Assembly: GCF_963583255.1 (NCBI RefSeq)
Contig: NC_084813.1
Coordinates: forward strand, 23,528,953-23,592,952
From: Pyrus communis
Taxonomy: Eukaryota > Streptophyta > Magnoliopsida > Rosales > Rosaceae
Length of the DNA: 64,000 nucleotides
Direction: 5' to 3'
The notes below the pieces were generated by a model, which was not told where the DNA came from, ran no database searches, and saw nothing but the letters and a program-made list of their open reading frames with translations. The position numbers and the translations under genes are program-made. Shown here in pieces: positions 23,695 through 34,778 of the stretch (positions are counted from its first letter, which is position 1; each line of letters begins with the position of its first letter).

Positions 23695-24115
23695 TTTCCC
23701 AGAGTGAATATTTTGAACATTGTTTTAATATTGTTTTTCCATCGAACGCCCAGGCCAGAGTGAAATAATATTTAACATTGTTTTAATATTGTTTTTCCGT
23801 CAAAAGGCCAGGCCAGAGTGAATATTATTTAACATTGTTTTAATATTGTTTTTCCGTCAAATGTTCAGGTGAGTATTTTTATTCTTCTTGTTTTTTTTAA
23901 TATTGTGAATACTATTTAACATTGTTTTAATATTGTTTTTCCGTCAAATGTTCAGGTGAGTATTTTTATTCTTCTTGTTTTTTTTAATATTGTGAATACT
24001 ATTTAACATTGTTTTAATATTGTTTTTCCGTCCAAAGTCCAGGCCAGAGTGAATACTATTTAACATTTGTTTTAATATTGTTTTTCCGTCAAATGTCCGG
24101 ATGAATATTTTTATT
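23695..24115. repeat. Tandem repeat in the 5' flank of the 22 kb M gene
   Basis: Units of about 55-65 bp built on 'aacattgttttaatattgtt' and 'tttccgtcaaa..ccaggc' recur about six times. Within them a longer block (87 bp, starting caaatgttcaggtgag) is repeated twice at 23858 and 23945. Not seen in other units. Confidence 0.8.
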
Positions 24116-24119
24116 CTTC

Positions 24120-24940
24120 TTTTTCCGCCTATATTGGGGCGAGAATGTGGTCCCTACACCCCTGACAAACACAAACCATCCTATATGACATGAATGTGGT
24201 CCCTACACCCCTGACAAATATACAAACCATCCGAAATGACAGGAGTATCCGCCTAAAAGTGAAAATTGTGGTGTAGTGAAGCGAATAAAATATTGGACAC
24301 CATTGGTAGAACGACATGATTACCCCCTCCAATAAGAAGATAGGCCAATCCCAAGGAGGAGGATTATCTCTTCCTTTTATTCTCATCTCCTTCCCTCCTT
24401 TTCTTTTATATATTATTTTTTATCTTATTATTTCTATAAAAAAATTAATATAAAATGTTCACGTAGTTAAACTGTAATCCTTCAAATAAGAGAGGAGGGA
24501 AGATAATAGAAATTAAGAGGAGAGAGAATCCTCCTTCCAAATCGCAAATGCACCTTCAGAGTTCAGACCACCTGATTTTAGTTGTGTAAAGTTTTCATAG
24601 AAAAAAATAATAATAAAAATCCGGTTGTTTGTCAATATTATTATTTTATACTGACTAATGAGAAAAATAGTGTGAATCCAAGACGCAATGAAATTAAGGA
24701 GAGATTTTTCAATACAATCGAACACGGAGTGTTACATCACATGTCATTATCAAATAGTGGGTTATCTGTGCTAAAAAGTTAATAACTTAAAAATAAAATT
24801 TTCAACCACTTGTATAAAAACACATAGTGTACCATCCGTTTTAGTTACAATGAAAAATTTCTCGAATTTAAGAGGATTATCATAACTGTCAGGGCAATCC
24901 TCGACTTGCTTTCTTATTTGTTAATAGTTAATGTTAAGAG
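24120..24940. other. Spacer between array units
   Basis: A short direct repeat ('gaatgtggtccctacacccc', 'tgacaaa') lies at 24145-24215. The rest is A/T-rich with no gene seen. At 24570-24720 it resembles 28870-29440 and 45280-45400, part of the duplicated unit. Confidence 0.4.
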
Positions 24941-24944
24941 TATT

Positions 24945-25100
24945 TTTTTTTTCTAGTTTACTAAAATGAATACCCAAACAATTATTTTGTAATTACGTTT
25001 CTACATGTTAGAATAGAGAGGGCCAACACTAACACTTGCATCCATTACGCAAATGGGAAGAGGCACTTTTTTCTTGTACTAGAAGTAATATAAAGTGATA
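24945..25100. repeat. Array block A (25 kb unit)
   Basis: Carries 'gtttactaaaatgaataccc', 'ctacatgttagaatagagag' and 'ctagaagtaatataaag'. It is preceded directly by 'tttgttaatagttaatgtta', the uninterrupted site of the insertion present in the 21 kb unit. Confidence 0.65.
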
Positions 25101-25990
25101 AGCAGCTTCAAAGAATGAGAATGAGAATACGTCTTTGTGATAAGCAGCTTCAAAGAATGAGAATACTACTTTTGCTTTTACCTTTTTCTCACTAGTTTTG
25201 AATCTTTTGATGATCGAGTTACAGCGTCTTTTAAAATGAAAATTGAAATGTCTTTTTCTCTTTATGAAAACAAGACTATATCTGAACAATTAATTTAAAT
25301 TACTGGCGTTAGATAATAAGAGCAAAAGATGAGAACACGCAAAAACAGTAAGGAAGATGTTGTGGGTACAGTAAGATTAAAATTCATGGTACATCAGATG
25401 ATGTTGTGGGTAAAAGGTAAGAATAAAATTCATGGTGTTTGAAAATTAACATTCGTGATTAAAAATACTATGATTTGGTAATGACACTATCACGTTACAA
25501 GTAGATTTTATGTTTTTGTGTGTAGATATTGTTCATCTTTTGTTTTGAATCAATGTATAAAAACTTATCATCATTATTTGATCATGATAGTTTGAAAAAA
25601 AAAAAAAATGTAACCTACGCCATACAATTAAAAGTTAACGTAATTTTCGTTTATACATTTATCAAACACATTGGAAAAGGGCCCGCAGCCGTGATAAATA
25701 AAAGGTTAGTATAAGGAAAGAAAATTGATGAGAAGCTTCGTGTTGTAGAATATCAGCAAATGAGAATGTGTATGTTGCAGAATATCAAAGACTTTGGACC
25801 TTTATCTAACAATCATTATTAATAATAATAAAAAAAAAAGGCTTTTCAGTTTTCTGCACCGCATTCGGCTCCGTAAAACATTATTAATATAATAAAAATG
25901 CTTTTTGGTTTGCTTTGGATTTAAACGCTCGTTAATAGATTCTTATTCGTCTGGAAGAGCTTTTACCTTAAACAACACGATATATGAATA
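25101..25990. other. Unit-specific spacer upstream of the 26 kb P exon
   Basis: Contains a 38 bp direct duplication around 'gataagcagcttcaaagaat' (25098, 25139), short A-runs and the leader 'cttattcgtctggaagagct'. I see no gene. Confidence 0.4.
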
Positions 25991-26000
25991 ATTGAATATA

Positions 26001-26071
26001 ATGATACAACCAGTTGAGACTCTTCTTGTATCTATGAGCAGTACTACCCCTTCTTCTTCATCTCATCATGC
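26001..26071 (+). other. Orphan P-type first exon, open with intact donor
   Basis: 71 nt, M-I-Q-P-V-E-T-L-L-V-S-M-S-S..., ending catgc|gtaagtac in phase 2. It faces the damaged M gene whose stop is at 26193, and no nearby second exon follows. Same layout as at 21789. Confidence 0.5.
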
Positions 26072-26956
26072 GTAAGTACATCCATATCTAGCTTCCTAGC
26101 TGCTCTTCTATACCTGAAACTACTCCTACTTTTGGTCGTGAACAAGTACAAATAAGATAAAAAATTAACGAGTAAAAAATAATAACCCAAATCTAAACCG
26201 TGGCAGCAGTTATTTGAGGAAGCTCATCAGTTTCTTCTTTGGGTTTTGTTGTGAAATGTCGGATGATCATGTTCAAAAAGTCTTTCAATTTTCCAAATGT
26301 ATGAAGAACTGATGCAACTGCATTTTCATCCAACGTTTTGAGGTATTCGCAGGCGTACTCAACAACAACCTTCACAAACCAAACAACCCAAAAGAATCCG
26401 GCGACTAGCCCTAACCCTGGCACAAGGATCACCACTTCTAAAATCAAGACAAGAATTCCAAGGAGGAGGCTAATCTTATTGATGATTGATTCTGCCAAAT
26501 ATGAATTAGGGCGAGCTTGCACGTGGAGTATTCTAGAGCCAATTAGCGATCCGATATAAGCAGTTAGCGCAATGATTAGGGACACCATAGCCGGGAAGTT
26601 TGTGTTGAACAAAGACTCATTTTTGGCTCCCTACTTCAATTGGAGGAAACCGCCTAGCATGGCGATGAAGGAACATATATATTTATGCACCTTTGTAGAA
26701 CGTTCTTCACTTGTGCTGTTATACATATATAGTTAATGAGAAAATTAAATAGAATTACATTAATGAATTATCTACAATATATAATAATTTGATATGGCAA
26801 ATGAGGTGTACATAGCACGTTAATTTATGAATTTATCTCTTTAGATATTGGTTGTATACACCACATACCAATATAGCTATAAATTAATCAAGTTAATATA
26901 TCTTCTAAAATCAACCAAGTGAGATTTTGTGATATATATTTACATGCCCTTTAAGG

Positions 26957-27135
26957 GAAGGGATCCCCATTTTTCAAAAAAATTGAGTACACCCTCTTGA
27001 CCATTAGATTTGACTTTAATGAAATTCTATGGTTGAGATTAAATCATAGGCCACAGAATCTCAACTACAATATTTCATTAAAGCCAAAGCTAACGGTCAA
27101 GAGAATGTCCCCATTTTTTTTGAAAAATGAGGATC
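26957..27135. mobile_element. Foldback MITE in the intron of the 26 kb M copy
   Basis: The left arm (ggatccccatttttcaaaaa, cctcttgaccattag, actttaatgaaat) is inverted at the right (atttcattaaagcc, taacggtcaagag, ttttgaaaaatgaggatc), about 75 bp per arm. It is absent from the introns of the other M genes. Confidence 0.7.
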
Positions 27136-27138
27136 ATT

Positions 27139-27141
<3 letters not shown>

Positions 27142-27185
<44 letters not shown>

Positions 27186-27186
27186 A
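27142..27186. repeat. (TA)n microsatellite
   Basis: About 20 TA units immediately right of the MITE. Confidence 0.9.
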
Positions 27187-27632
27187 TATCTATAAATTAA
27201 TCAAGCCAATATATCATCTGAAATCAACTAATTAAGTTGGTATGTTGTAACAGGGTACCTAGCTAGCTGCTATTTTCTTCAATGTATGTTAATAACGAAT
27301 CGATCTAGAGTTCTAGACATTCCACGCTCTTAATTTCTCAAAAAAATGCTAGAGTTATCAAAAGTTGAGTTTTATAGATTAATTGCGAAGTAATCATTTC
27401 TTTTTGGTCTCCCCGTCATTTTTGCCAAGTTAAGGGCAGGCAAAAAAATAAAAAAAAAAAAAAAATTACAAGCAGAGTATACACTTACCCTTCCAGTTCG
27501 AAATCTAGAGGGACGCTAATGGCAATGTCTGGGACACGGTTCATCTGCGTATATATAACACTTCTGAGCAGAGGAATACAAAAACAAAATTCAAATCGAA
27601 GACTCGTCACGCCTTCACACACACAAACGCGA

Positions 27633-27667
27633 GAGCTCTGTTTTCTCTTTTCGAACACCGAGAGCTC
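27633..27667 (-). promoter_or_regulatory. Conserved GAGCTC hairpin (26 kb M copy)
   Basis: GAGCTCTGTTTTC on one arm and GAACACCGAGAGCTC on the other. Same position relative to the start codon as in the sister genes. Confidence 0.45.
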
Positions 27668-27767
27668 TATTTTTTGTTTTGTTCTGTTTAAATTCTGGCA
27701 AAAGAGAAACTCCAGAACAGATTTGTGGCCAAGAATATGGCCAATCGGCGTATATAGAAGAGAAGAC

Positions 27768-28215
27768 CGTCTCTGATTTATATTTATAGGCGTAGGAAGG
27801 ATACAACTTGGCGGACATGGTCCCCTCCTTCTGCCATCTGTGATTGCAACTTGGCGGACATTGGCCCCTCCTTCTGCCATCCCCGCCTTCTATGATTTAT
27901 ATTTATATTTATAGGCGTAGGAAGGATACTGACTTGGCGGACATTCCCGCCTTCTGCTAGGTGTTCATCCGTGATTGGTCAGCCCATTTTATATTTTATA
28001 TTTATATTTATAGGCGTTGGAAGGAAACGACTTGGCGGACATCCCCGCCTTCTGCTAGGTGTTCATCCGTGATTGGTCAGCCCATCTTTGATTTAGATTT
28101 ATATTTATATTTATATTTATATTTATAGGCGTAGAAAGGGATACAACTTGGTTGCAGAAAAAGCAGCAGCAGCACCTTTTGCTAGGTGTTCATCTGTGAT
28201 TAGCCAGCGCTGCTG
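27768..28215 (-). repeat. Promoter-proximal tandem repeat carrying TATA-like boxes
   Basis: A unit of about 90-125 bp, 'atttatatttataggcgtag', 'gacttggcggacat', 'cttctgctaggtgttcatc', recurs four times. On the minus strand each unit contains a TATA-like tract (cctataaatataaat). The first one, near 27775, is where the promoter of the M copy is expected by comparison with the 55.5 kb sister. The end (from about 28140) is shared with 52130-52260. Confidence 0.6.
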
Positions 28216-28989
28216 ATTTTTCAGCAAGCAAGGTCTGTTCGCGTTGAAATAGGCGCGTTGCGGGGAATCGTGGACTCATCACCACACAGATCATCTTGTT
28301 GTGACACGAAGCCCAGCGGCATCCGAATCATAGAGCATCTTATTGTTAACTTTTACTTTTCATTAATTCCTTCAAATATTTGCTCTCAAGCAAGATTATT
28401 GACAGGGAGATTATAATTACACTCTAAATTAATTTCACTATACCTTTTTAATTTTTTAATATTTTTCTATCAAGTGTTATTGATGTGTAAAAAATATTAA
28501 AAAATTAAAATGGTATGAGAAAGTATTTTGGAGTATGTGAATATAATCTTTCTTATTGAAATTAAAGCTCAAAGAGTATTATTGAGATTGAAAGACATTT
28601 TCCACAATGAATCCCTCTTTCTTCTATTCTATTGATTAAAACTTTATTTCTTTGCAATTTTTTGTCAAGATCTTTAGGTTTTAATGAACGTTATTATTTT
28701 AATAATATTTTTTTTTTCAAGATCCTCAGGTTTTAATGGGAATGGTGTATGAATAGGAAGTAGGACTACTTCTTCGAAACTCCTGGCTAGACTACAAACC
28801 ATCCCAAATGACACGCGTATCCACTAAAAGTGAAAATTGTGGCTACAATGCAGTGAATATTGGACATTGCATTTTATTTGTGTAAAGTTTCCATTAAATT
28901 TAAAAAAATATAAAAAAAAATTCAGACAATTTTTCATTTTTATGACATTGTGGTTGTTGTTTAAATATTTTTTAATTTCTTGTTTGTTT
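28216..28989. other. Unit flank shared with 52160-52640
   Basis: Runs such as 'aggcgcgttgcggggaatcg', 'ttgttaacttttacttttca', 'gaaattaaagctcaaagagt' occur in the same order at 52210-52630. No coding sequence seen. Confidence 0.5.
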
Positions 28990-29363
28990 GTTTTTTTTTT
29001 TTTTTGAAATAAGTACAATATTCCATTAATGAGAAAGAAATCATACAAGCAAAGAGGATAGGGTGCTAGTAATGAGCATCGATAAAAATCTTGTCGGGAT
29101 TTTCAAACCGGTTCAAGGGAAAAAAGCGTCACGCACCTCTAAATTAAATAATACTACTATTCTCAAAAAGTAAATAAAAAATTACATCATATGGCTCTTC
29201 AATCCTTGCAATTTGATCATCCAAAGATAAGCCCAATCTCGCAAGCCGATGTGCCACCTTGTTTGTCTCACGTCCACCAAAAGTGGCCTTCCAACTCTGT
29301 AGAGACTTCAACATTTGTCTTGCATCATTCAAAACATTACCAAATGTACCATTGCATCATTTG
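28990..29363 (-). mobile_element. 5'-truncated LINE with RNase H tail
   Basis: On the minus strand the insertion ends with an untranslated tail (tggaatattgtacttatttc) and a poly(A) of about 16. Exact 12-bp target duplications tcttgtttgttt flank it (28978-28989, 29364-29375). The coding part (29144-29332) contains RRETNKVAHRLARLGLSLDD-like sequence, here beginning GRETNKVAHRLARLGLS, the C-terminal signature of the RNase H-like domain of plant LINEs. The empty site is seen at about 45315 ('tttcttgttta..attacaaac'). Only 374 bp were inserted, so it is dead on arrival. Confidence 0.88.
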
Positions 29364-29489
29364 TCTTGTTTGTTTTTATTACAAACAATTATTATTTTAT
29401 ACTACGAGAAGAATAATGTGAATCCGAGATGCAATGAATTTAAGAGGAATATCCTCGACTTCCTTTCTTATTTGTTATTAGTTAATGTT

Positions 29490-29655
29490 AGAGTGTTTTT
29501 TTTTTCCTAGTACACTAAAATGGAAACCCGAACAATTCTTTTGTAATTACATTTCTAAATGTTGGAATAGAGGATGAATATATTAACTTTTGCATCCATT
29601 ATGCATATGGGAAGAGGCATTTTTTTCTTTTACTACAAGTAATATATAGAGAGAG
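29490..29655. repeat. Array block A (29 kb unit)
   Basis: Carries 'acactaaaatggaaacccga', 'ctaaatgttggaatagagg', 'ctacaagtaatatatag', without the MITE-like insertion seen in the 21 kb unit. Confidence 0.6.
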
Positions 29656-29673
29656 AGTTGAGGAGGTGGTGTG

Positions 29674-30625
29674 CAGAGCTGGCCCTAAGGGTAGCCGGAG
29701 TAGGCGCCCGCCTAGGGTCCCCACTTCAAAAGGGCCCCCAATTTTTAGGCAGAGTTAGGTGGGTCTGGACGAGGATGGACAGGAGCTACACATGCTTATA
29801 TATAAAAGCCGAAATTTGGAAATCTTTTGTTGCAGGGTCGACCTCGTGTGAGGAAGAAGACAACCCTATTTCCAACATCATTTTAATTGCACGATTTTAC
29901 TTAAGATGGTCCCACCATCTTTTTTTATATCTGCACGTTTTATCCCCTTAAATAGGCCCCACCATCTTATTTTTACTTTTTTTCTTCTCTCTTAAATATC
30001 ACTTTTATGTTATTTTTATGGGGTTTTATTACCCTATTTTAAGATCACACCACATATATCATTATTATGTATCTAAAGGGCTAAAACTCTCACCTTTTTG
30101 AAAAATTACATTATTAAATGTTCAAATTAATTAGTTTATATAATATATAATAAATTATTCAATTCCGTTTCGTCCACCTAGGCGCGTATACGAAAATTAC
30201 TATCCTCTTCACACTAGTAATTTTCCTAGTTGTAAGATGTTGTCTCTGTAATCCAACCATTAATTCATTTATTGAATGTAATAAGTCACATTGTAATAGT
30301 AGAAAAATGATTGGAATTTGGCGTACCAGGTAGGGACTTCTCTTTCGGTTTGAATTGGTTGAAAAATTAGATTATGTAAACTTAATAAGTGCATTTGCAT
30401 CTAAAAATACGAGACGGGTAATATACTAATATTTGAGTAATGTTTGTATATTTTTTTTCTTTTGATATTAATTTTTAATGATATTTGATGTAGAAATAGA
30501 CTTTTCATGTATTTAGTGAATTATTTTTTACACATATCAATGTACAAAGAATCGAAAGTTAGAGAACTCTAGGGCCCCATTTCAAAGGCTCGCCTAGGGC
30601 CCCCAAATTCTCAGGGCCAGCCCTG
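29674..30625. mobile_element. Non-autonomous hAT element
   Basis: 952 bp with termini cagagctggccctaaggg at the left and, inverted at the right, cagggctggccctgagaa, followed on both sides by 'gcctaggg'-type words. The octamers gtggtgtg (29666-29673) and gcggtgtg (30626-30633) are an 8-bp target duplication with one change. It splits a segment that is continuous at about 45617-45660. The interior has no transposase. Confidence 0.85.
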
Positions 30626-30633
30626 GCGGTGTG

Positions 30634-31300
30634 TGGTTATGGCTGGAAACAAAACTGCTTTGATCCATAACTTGGACCTGGAATTTGAAAACCAAAAGAA
30701 AGTTACTGTGTATGTTTGTCTTATACTTTACAATCTGCTTGTGACGAAATGAAGAGGAGAGTAGATGCAACATTCTCTGTATGAGTTCAGACTTTCACCG
30801 AACTGAGATGCCGGTGACGTGCGTGAATGAAAGAGTTTCAGAGAAATGGATGCAAAAATCAACATTAGGTACTGGACTTCTTCCTAACTTTGTGGTTAAG
30901 CGCACCAGCATGGATACCCATTGTTCTGGGCTCGAAGGCTCATGCAGTTTATGTTACACTCCCTCAGTTCAACAAATTCTTATGTAAACTTATTTTGATT
31001 AATCATACAAGTTCACTCAGAATACCGGAAACCAAATTAAGGATGACTCAATTTGGCATAACTTGTGTACAATTACAACTCCACGGCTTAAAAAATCCGG
31101 GGGAAGATCCATGCACGTTAGCTCTACTCCCATGCACTTCTATATCTCTATGGAAAGGACCGCTCTCCATGTTTAGTTTTGAGGAACAGGAGAATTATCA
31201 ATCGGATATCTTTGCCGTCGTGGACGCCTTGTCCTCGTACCCCAACAGGTTAAGTTTCTCTCCTCAGGTCCCTGCAGCTCCTAGGCCACATTAGTAGATG
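30634..31300. repeat. Segment S, copy 1 (partner at 45640-46330)
   Basis: Long near-identical runs with 45640-46330, for example 'gatccataacttggac', 'caattacaactccacggctt', 'aggaacaggagaattatcaa'. Both copies adjoin the 3' end of a DUF863 remnant. Plus-strand reading gives an exon-like piece (EEQENYQSDIFAVVDALSSY at 31175-31240) that I cannot assign. The part near 30890-30960 (ggttaagcgcacc, ttctgggctcgaaggctc) has a tRNA-like look, perhaps a SINE. Not shown to be a gene. Confidence 0.55.
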
Positions 31301-32125
31301 GAACTTCCCAAACGCTTCCTCCCCCTTCCCCTACTACCCTTACCGGAATTTCTTTGGGACAAACCTGACTGCCAACTCCCACCAGATTGAACAATCTTCT
31401 TCTAGGCTTCTTCACTCTGGAATCCGAAGATTCGTGGTCCTTCATCCCTACTCTACTTTGGCTGGGGACCCCGCTGTTTTGCAGGGTTTTTCCAATAGAA
31501 TCGCAAGGAGAGTGGCTGATACAAGTACTCGATGTAGATTGTCTACCATAAATGGACCAACTCTTTCTGTCGTCTCCAGTTGGAAAGCCGGATGATGAGA
31601 AAGTTGATTATGACCCTGCTACCTTTTGATGTTTGAGCAGCTCTATGCTTTTGATGTCGTTCATCAGGTCCTTTTGCCTTTCATAAAGACGATGGAGTTC
31701 ATTGAGCTGAATAAGAAAATCACAGACAAGGGCAAAGGCATTATACTACTGGCTAACGAATTTGAGCACTCAAAGTTAAACACTTTCTTACCAATATAAA
31801 ACCGTTATTCAATCTTTCTAAATACTACCATAAGATCTATGACCATTACTACACTTTAGAACTAAATAGATGTTGGTTCTAGAATATACACCTGATGCCT
31901 GAAAATTGTCTCCTGCTTCAGAACAGTTTGCATCAGTTGCTCCTTATCGCGTCCGTGAAATCCATCAATAACTGGCCCTGTCAAGAACACTTCGTATTGC
32001 TGCCCATTCTTAAAGTTTGTGTTCTCGTGGAGTAGGGACCAGCTCCCATGGCCGACATTGCTGCTTAGATTCTGTATGGAACAATATCCCAGGAAATACA
32101 TCTTCGACTGCACTTCAGTTCCCAT
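31300..32125 (-). pseudogene. DUF863 gene, internally deleted copy
   Basis: The first coding exon (31892-32125, 78 codons, phase 0) starts M-G-T-E-V-Q-S-K, preceded by an acceptor and ending cag|gtgtat: the N-terminus of the plant nuclear DUF863 family. The next exon starts at 31706 with LNELHRLYERQKDLMNDIKS, the family's most conserved stretch, and soon meets a TAA at 31608-31610. At about 31384 the middle-exon sequence is fused directly to sequence matching the extreme C-terminus (compare 46330-46430), so most of the gene body has been deleted. Function of the family is unknown. Confidence 0.8.
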
Positions 32126-33180
32126 TCCTGCAATTAACCCGAGAAGCATTAGCAAAATTCAACGTAGATATAGTGAGAATTCAACTTAGCTTCAGTACTG
32201 TCAACACAACCAGCAGAACCACATCATCAGATTGCACACTGAAACTCGACGCAACTCACTAGTTCCGAAATCTTTACTCACCAGATAGAGTAAATCAGAA
32301 AGAATCCGCGAAATGCCTAGCTTTTAACACATAATTTCAAAGTTGCATTTCATTTTCTAGTGATTATCATTAATCCTGGCTCCACTTTAGCACATTTCAA
32401 CCTACTGTTCCTTTCCCGTCCATGATCCATCCAAGATTCTCGTCAAATAACGCGGCTGAATTTTCTCGGAAGGAAAGAATTTACTATCTTAAGATACAAG
32501 CAACTCCAAGTTACCATTTGAAATTTGCGTTATGACTGTTCATCTTACAGATTAAGAAATAAACAGTGTCCAAAATCTAAGCCTTGATTGAAAAACAGCA
32601 GAACCAAAGATATAAAATTATATATACATACATACATATAATTATATATAAAGTCAAATATACAAAGAAATTTATAAAAGAAACAGATTACAAATAACTA
32701 AATTTAAAATTTGAAAAATTGAAAATTAAAACAGAAAATTGACAATTGAAAATTACCTCATATGGTTAATAATCTTCCACAAGGCTTTCTCAGGATTGCC
32801 CTACAAATTCACCAAAATTTCCAACGACCCACAAACTAATCCAACTCCATCAAAATTCACAGCCGCAATACAAAACAGCTGCAACAAAAGTTGGTCCTTC
32901 TGTTAAACAATCAGAGGAAAAAAAAAACTGAGATTACCCCAAACACAGAAAGATCTTTCCTTTTTAATTCCCTCACACTCAGAGAACCCATAAACCAACA
33001 ACAACAAATGACTTGTTCAAGAACGACTATAATTTGTCAACTTGTGGTCTGCACATTTAATCTAATATTATGCCCCCCACTCTCTTTCTTCTTCTATGGC
33101 TTTTGCTCCAATGATTTTTTCCCACTTATAACATTACTTTTTTTTATGGGTTTTTGAGGAAATGTGAGATAAAGAAATAT
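32126..33180. other. 5' region of the first DUF863 copy
   Basis: 32126-32700 is duplicated at 35906-36480, including 'ctagcttttaacac' and (CATA)n near 32630. It probably represents leader exon, intron and promoter of the DUF863 gene. 32750-33180 is unique to this copy. No other gene seen. Confidence 0.5.
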
Positions 33181-34229
33181 ATTCTCTCGGTCACTCGATG
33201 ACCAACGAATACATGATTATTCATTTTTGTATCTGATATAAAGGGTAGAAATATTCATTTAAGCTTTTTATTTAAATTGGTTTTTGAGATTGTCATAAAT
33301 TTAAGATTAATAAGAGTAGTCTGAGATTGTTCACCGTTAATTATTTTGGTCTTTCAATTTAAGCGAGATTTTCTATGGAAGAATCAAAATGATTGACGAT
33401 AAACAATCTAATAGACTACTTCTATCAATTTTAAATTTCAATGACTAAAGTAAGGAGTTCTGACAATCTTAAAAACTATTTTAGTTGAAAAACTTAAATA
33501 ATATATTTTTAAATTTTTTAATCTTAATTTTTAATATTAAATTCTTCGTCAGATGATTATACATCTTTGGTTAGATCAAGTTACTGAGAGAACGAGACTC
33601 CTCAAAGACAAAATCATTTTTTAATTATATTAACTTTTGTTTTTTCAACATTTTCTAGATTCTCTCCACCTTCCATGCTTTTTGGGTGCAAGTATATTTA
33701 TATTCAGAAAGTACTTAAAAAGATGGAGACAACTGGGTTCACTGAAGCAACAACCTAACAGTTTCCGAAAGTGGCTGATTCCATACAATCATTCGATCTG
33801 CGTCGGAGTGTGTTTCCACGCGAGTGATCGTGTTCCGCCACGTAACCCAACCGTGACGTTTGATGTCTGACGTGATCGTGTGTCTGTTCCACTTGCGTTG
33901 AAAGGAGCGTGGCTCCATTGTCTTTTGCTTCAGACTTACCGAATATGAGAGAGAAATTTGAAAAGTGCAGCCATTTTTGTATTAAATTTTTGTTTGCATT
34001 TTTGCACCCAATTTAAATTTTTGATTGCTTTTTTGGATTTTGCTTTTGTTTTTGTCCAAATCTTATCGGTCAACTCAAAGACTCAAATTCTTTTGGAAAA
34101 TTAATTTAATTTCATTCTTAATATTCAAATATATTTGCACTTTGTTGTTTTTTCTGTGCACAATATTACTACAAATTGATATGTTAACTATCATGCTAAT
34201 CAACAAATTACAATTTTTTTAGTACAACG
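33181..34229. other. AT-rich spacer, nothing recognised
   Basis: No coding, repeat or RNA feature that I can support. A locally GC-richer patch at 33780-33900 (cgtgatcgtgtt repeats) may be a promoter or CpG-rich remnant. Confidence 0.3.
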
Positions 34230-34385
34230 ACGCATTTTACACTAAGAGAATGAGGAATTCGGCTAAACCATACAATGAGCAACCTAATTTAGTATCGAAT
34301 TCGTCATCCACCAAATTCGAACATAAGGCCTCTCACTTACAAGTGAAGAGAAATATAAATATACCATCATACTAAGTGGCAACAA
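34230..34385 (-). repeat. SINE-like or MITE-like dispersed repeat
   Basis: On the minus strand it reads 'tagtatgatggtatatt', 'cacttgtaagtgagaggcc', 'tatgttcgaatttggtgg', 'ctcattctcttagtgtaa'. The first and third words resemble Pol III A and B boxes (the B box is close to GTTCGANNC), suggesting a tRNA-derived SINE. Flanking duplications were not resolved. Confidence 0.4.
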
Positions 34386-34778
34386 ATCACAATGTTACAT
34401 GTACTACATTAGTCATTAATTCAAATTATTGACCAGCATTGTGGCAAACAAATCTTATGTACTCATTTTGTGTGTCGCCTTTCTGTGGCCTCTATTATTG
34501 ATTGACACGTGTTAAGTTTATGATAATAAAGTTAAGAGGGTTAAGTTTATTACATGTGTCAATCAATGATAGAAATCATAGAGAGACCACATACAAATGA
34601 GTGCAAAACATTCCATCTCATCGTCGTGCATCCGATAAGAGTCGTATGTGCAGGCAAGAGTTTGAAAGTAATGAACTTGTAATGCGGTAAGATTGAACAA
34701 TTATGGAATTTAGAGCTTAAATACAAAGTCCAAATTACCAATGGAAATAAATACGAAATAAGATAACTAGACCCTTAC

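Larger units (their letters stand above)
26193..27544 (-). pseudogene. M-type membrane protein gene with nonsense codon
   Basis: The coding exons would be 27489-27544 (M-N-R-V-P-D-I-A-I-S-V-P) and 26193-26715, with good donor (gg|gtaagt) and acceptor (ataacag|caca). The frame is clean except for a TAG at 26631-26633, which replaces the Gln of the conserved LQLKQG at the end of the first hydrophobic segment. That would leave a peptide of about 46 residues. The intron has also gained a foldback MITE (26957-27135) and a (TA)n tract. A single nonsense change with all else conserved suggests recent loss; a downstream in-frame start could give a truncated protein lacking the first segment. Confidence 0.7.

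Noticed and set aside
30880..30960. tRNA gene in segment S
   Set aside because: Only a B-box-like word is present; no cloverleaf can be folded by eye.
32017..32262. Plus-strand open frame (also 35692-36042)
   Set aside because: Antisense to the DUF863 first exon, which has the conserved protein and splice sites.
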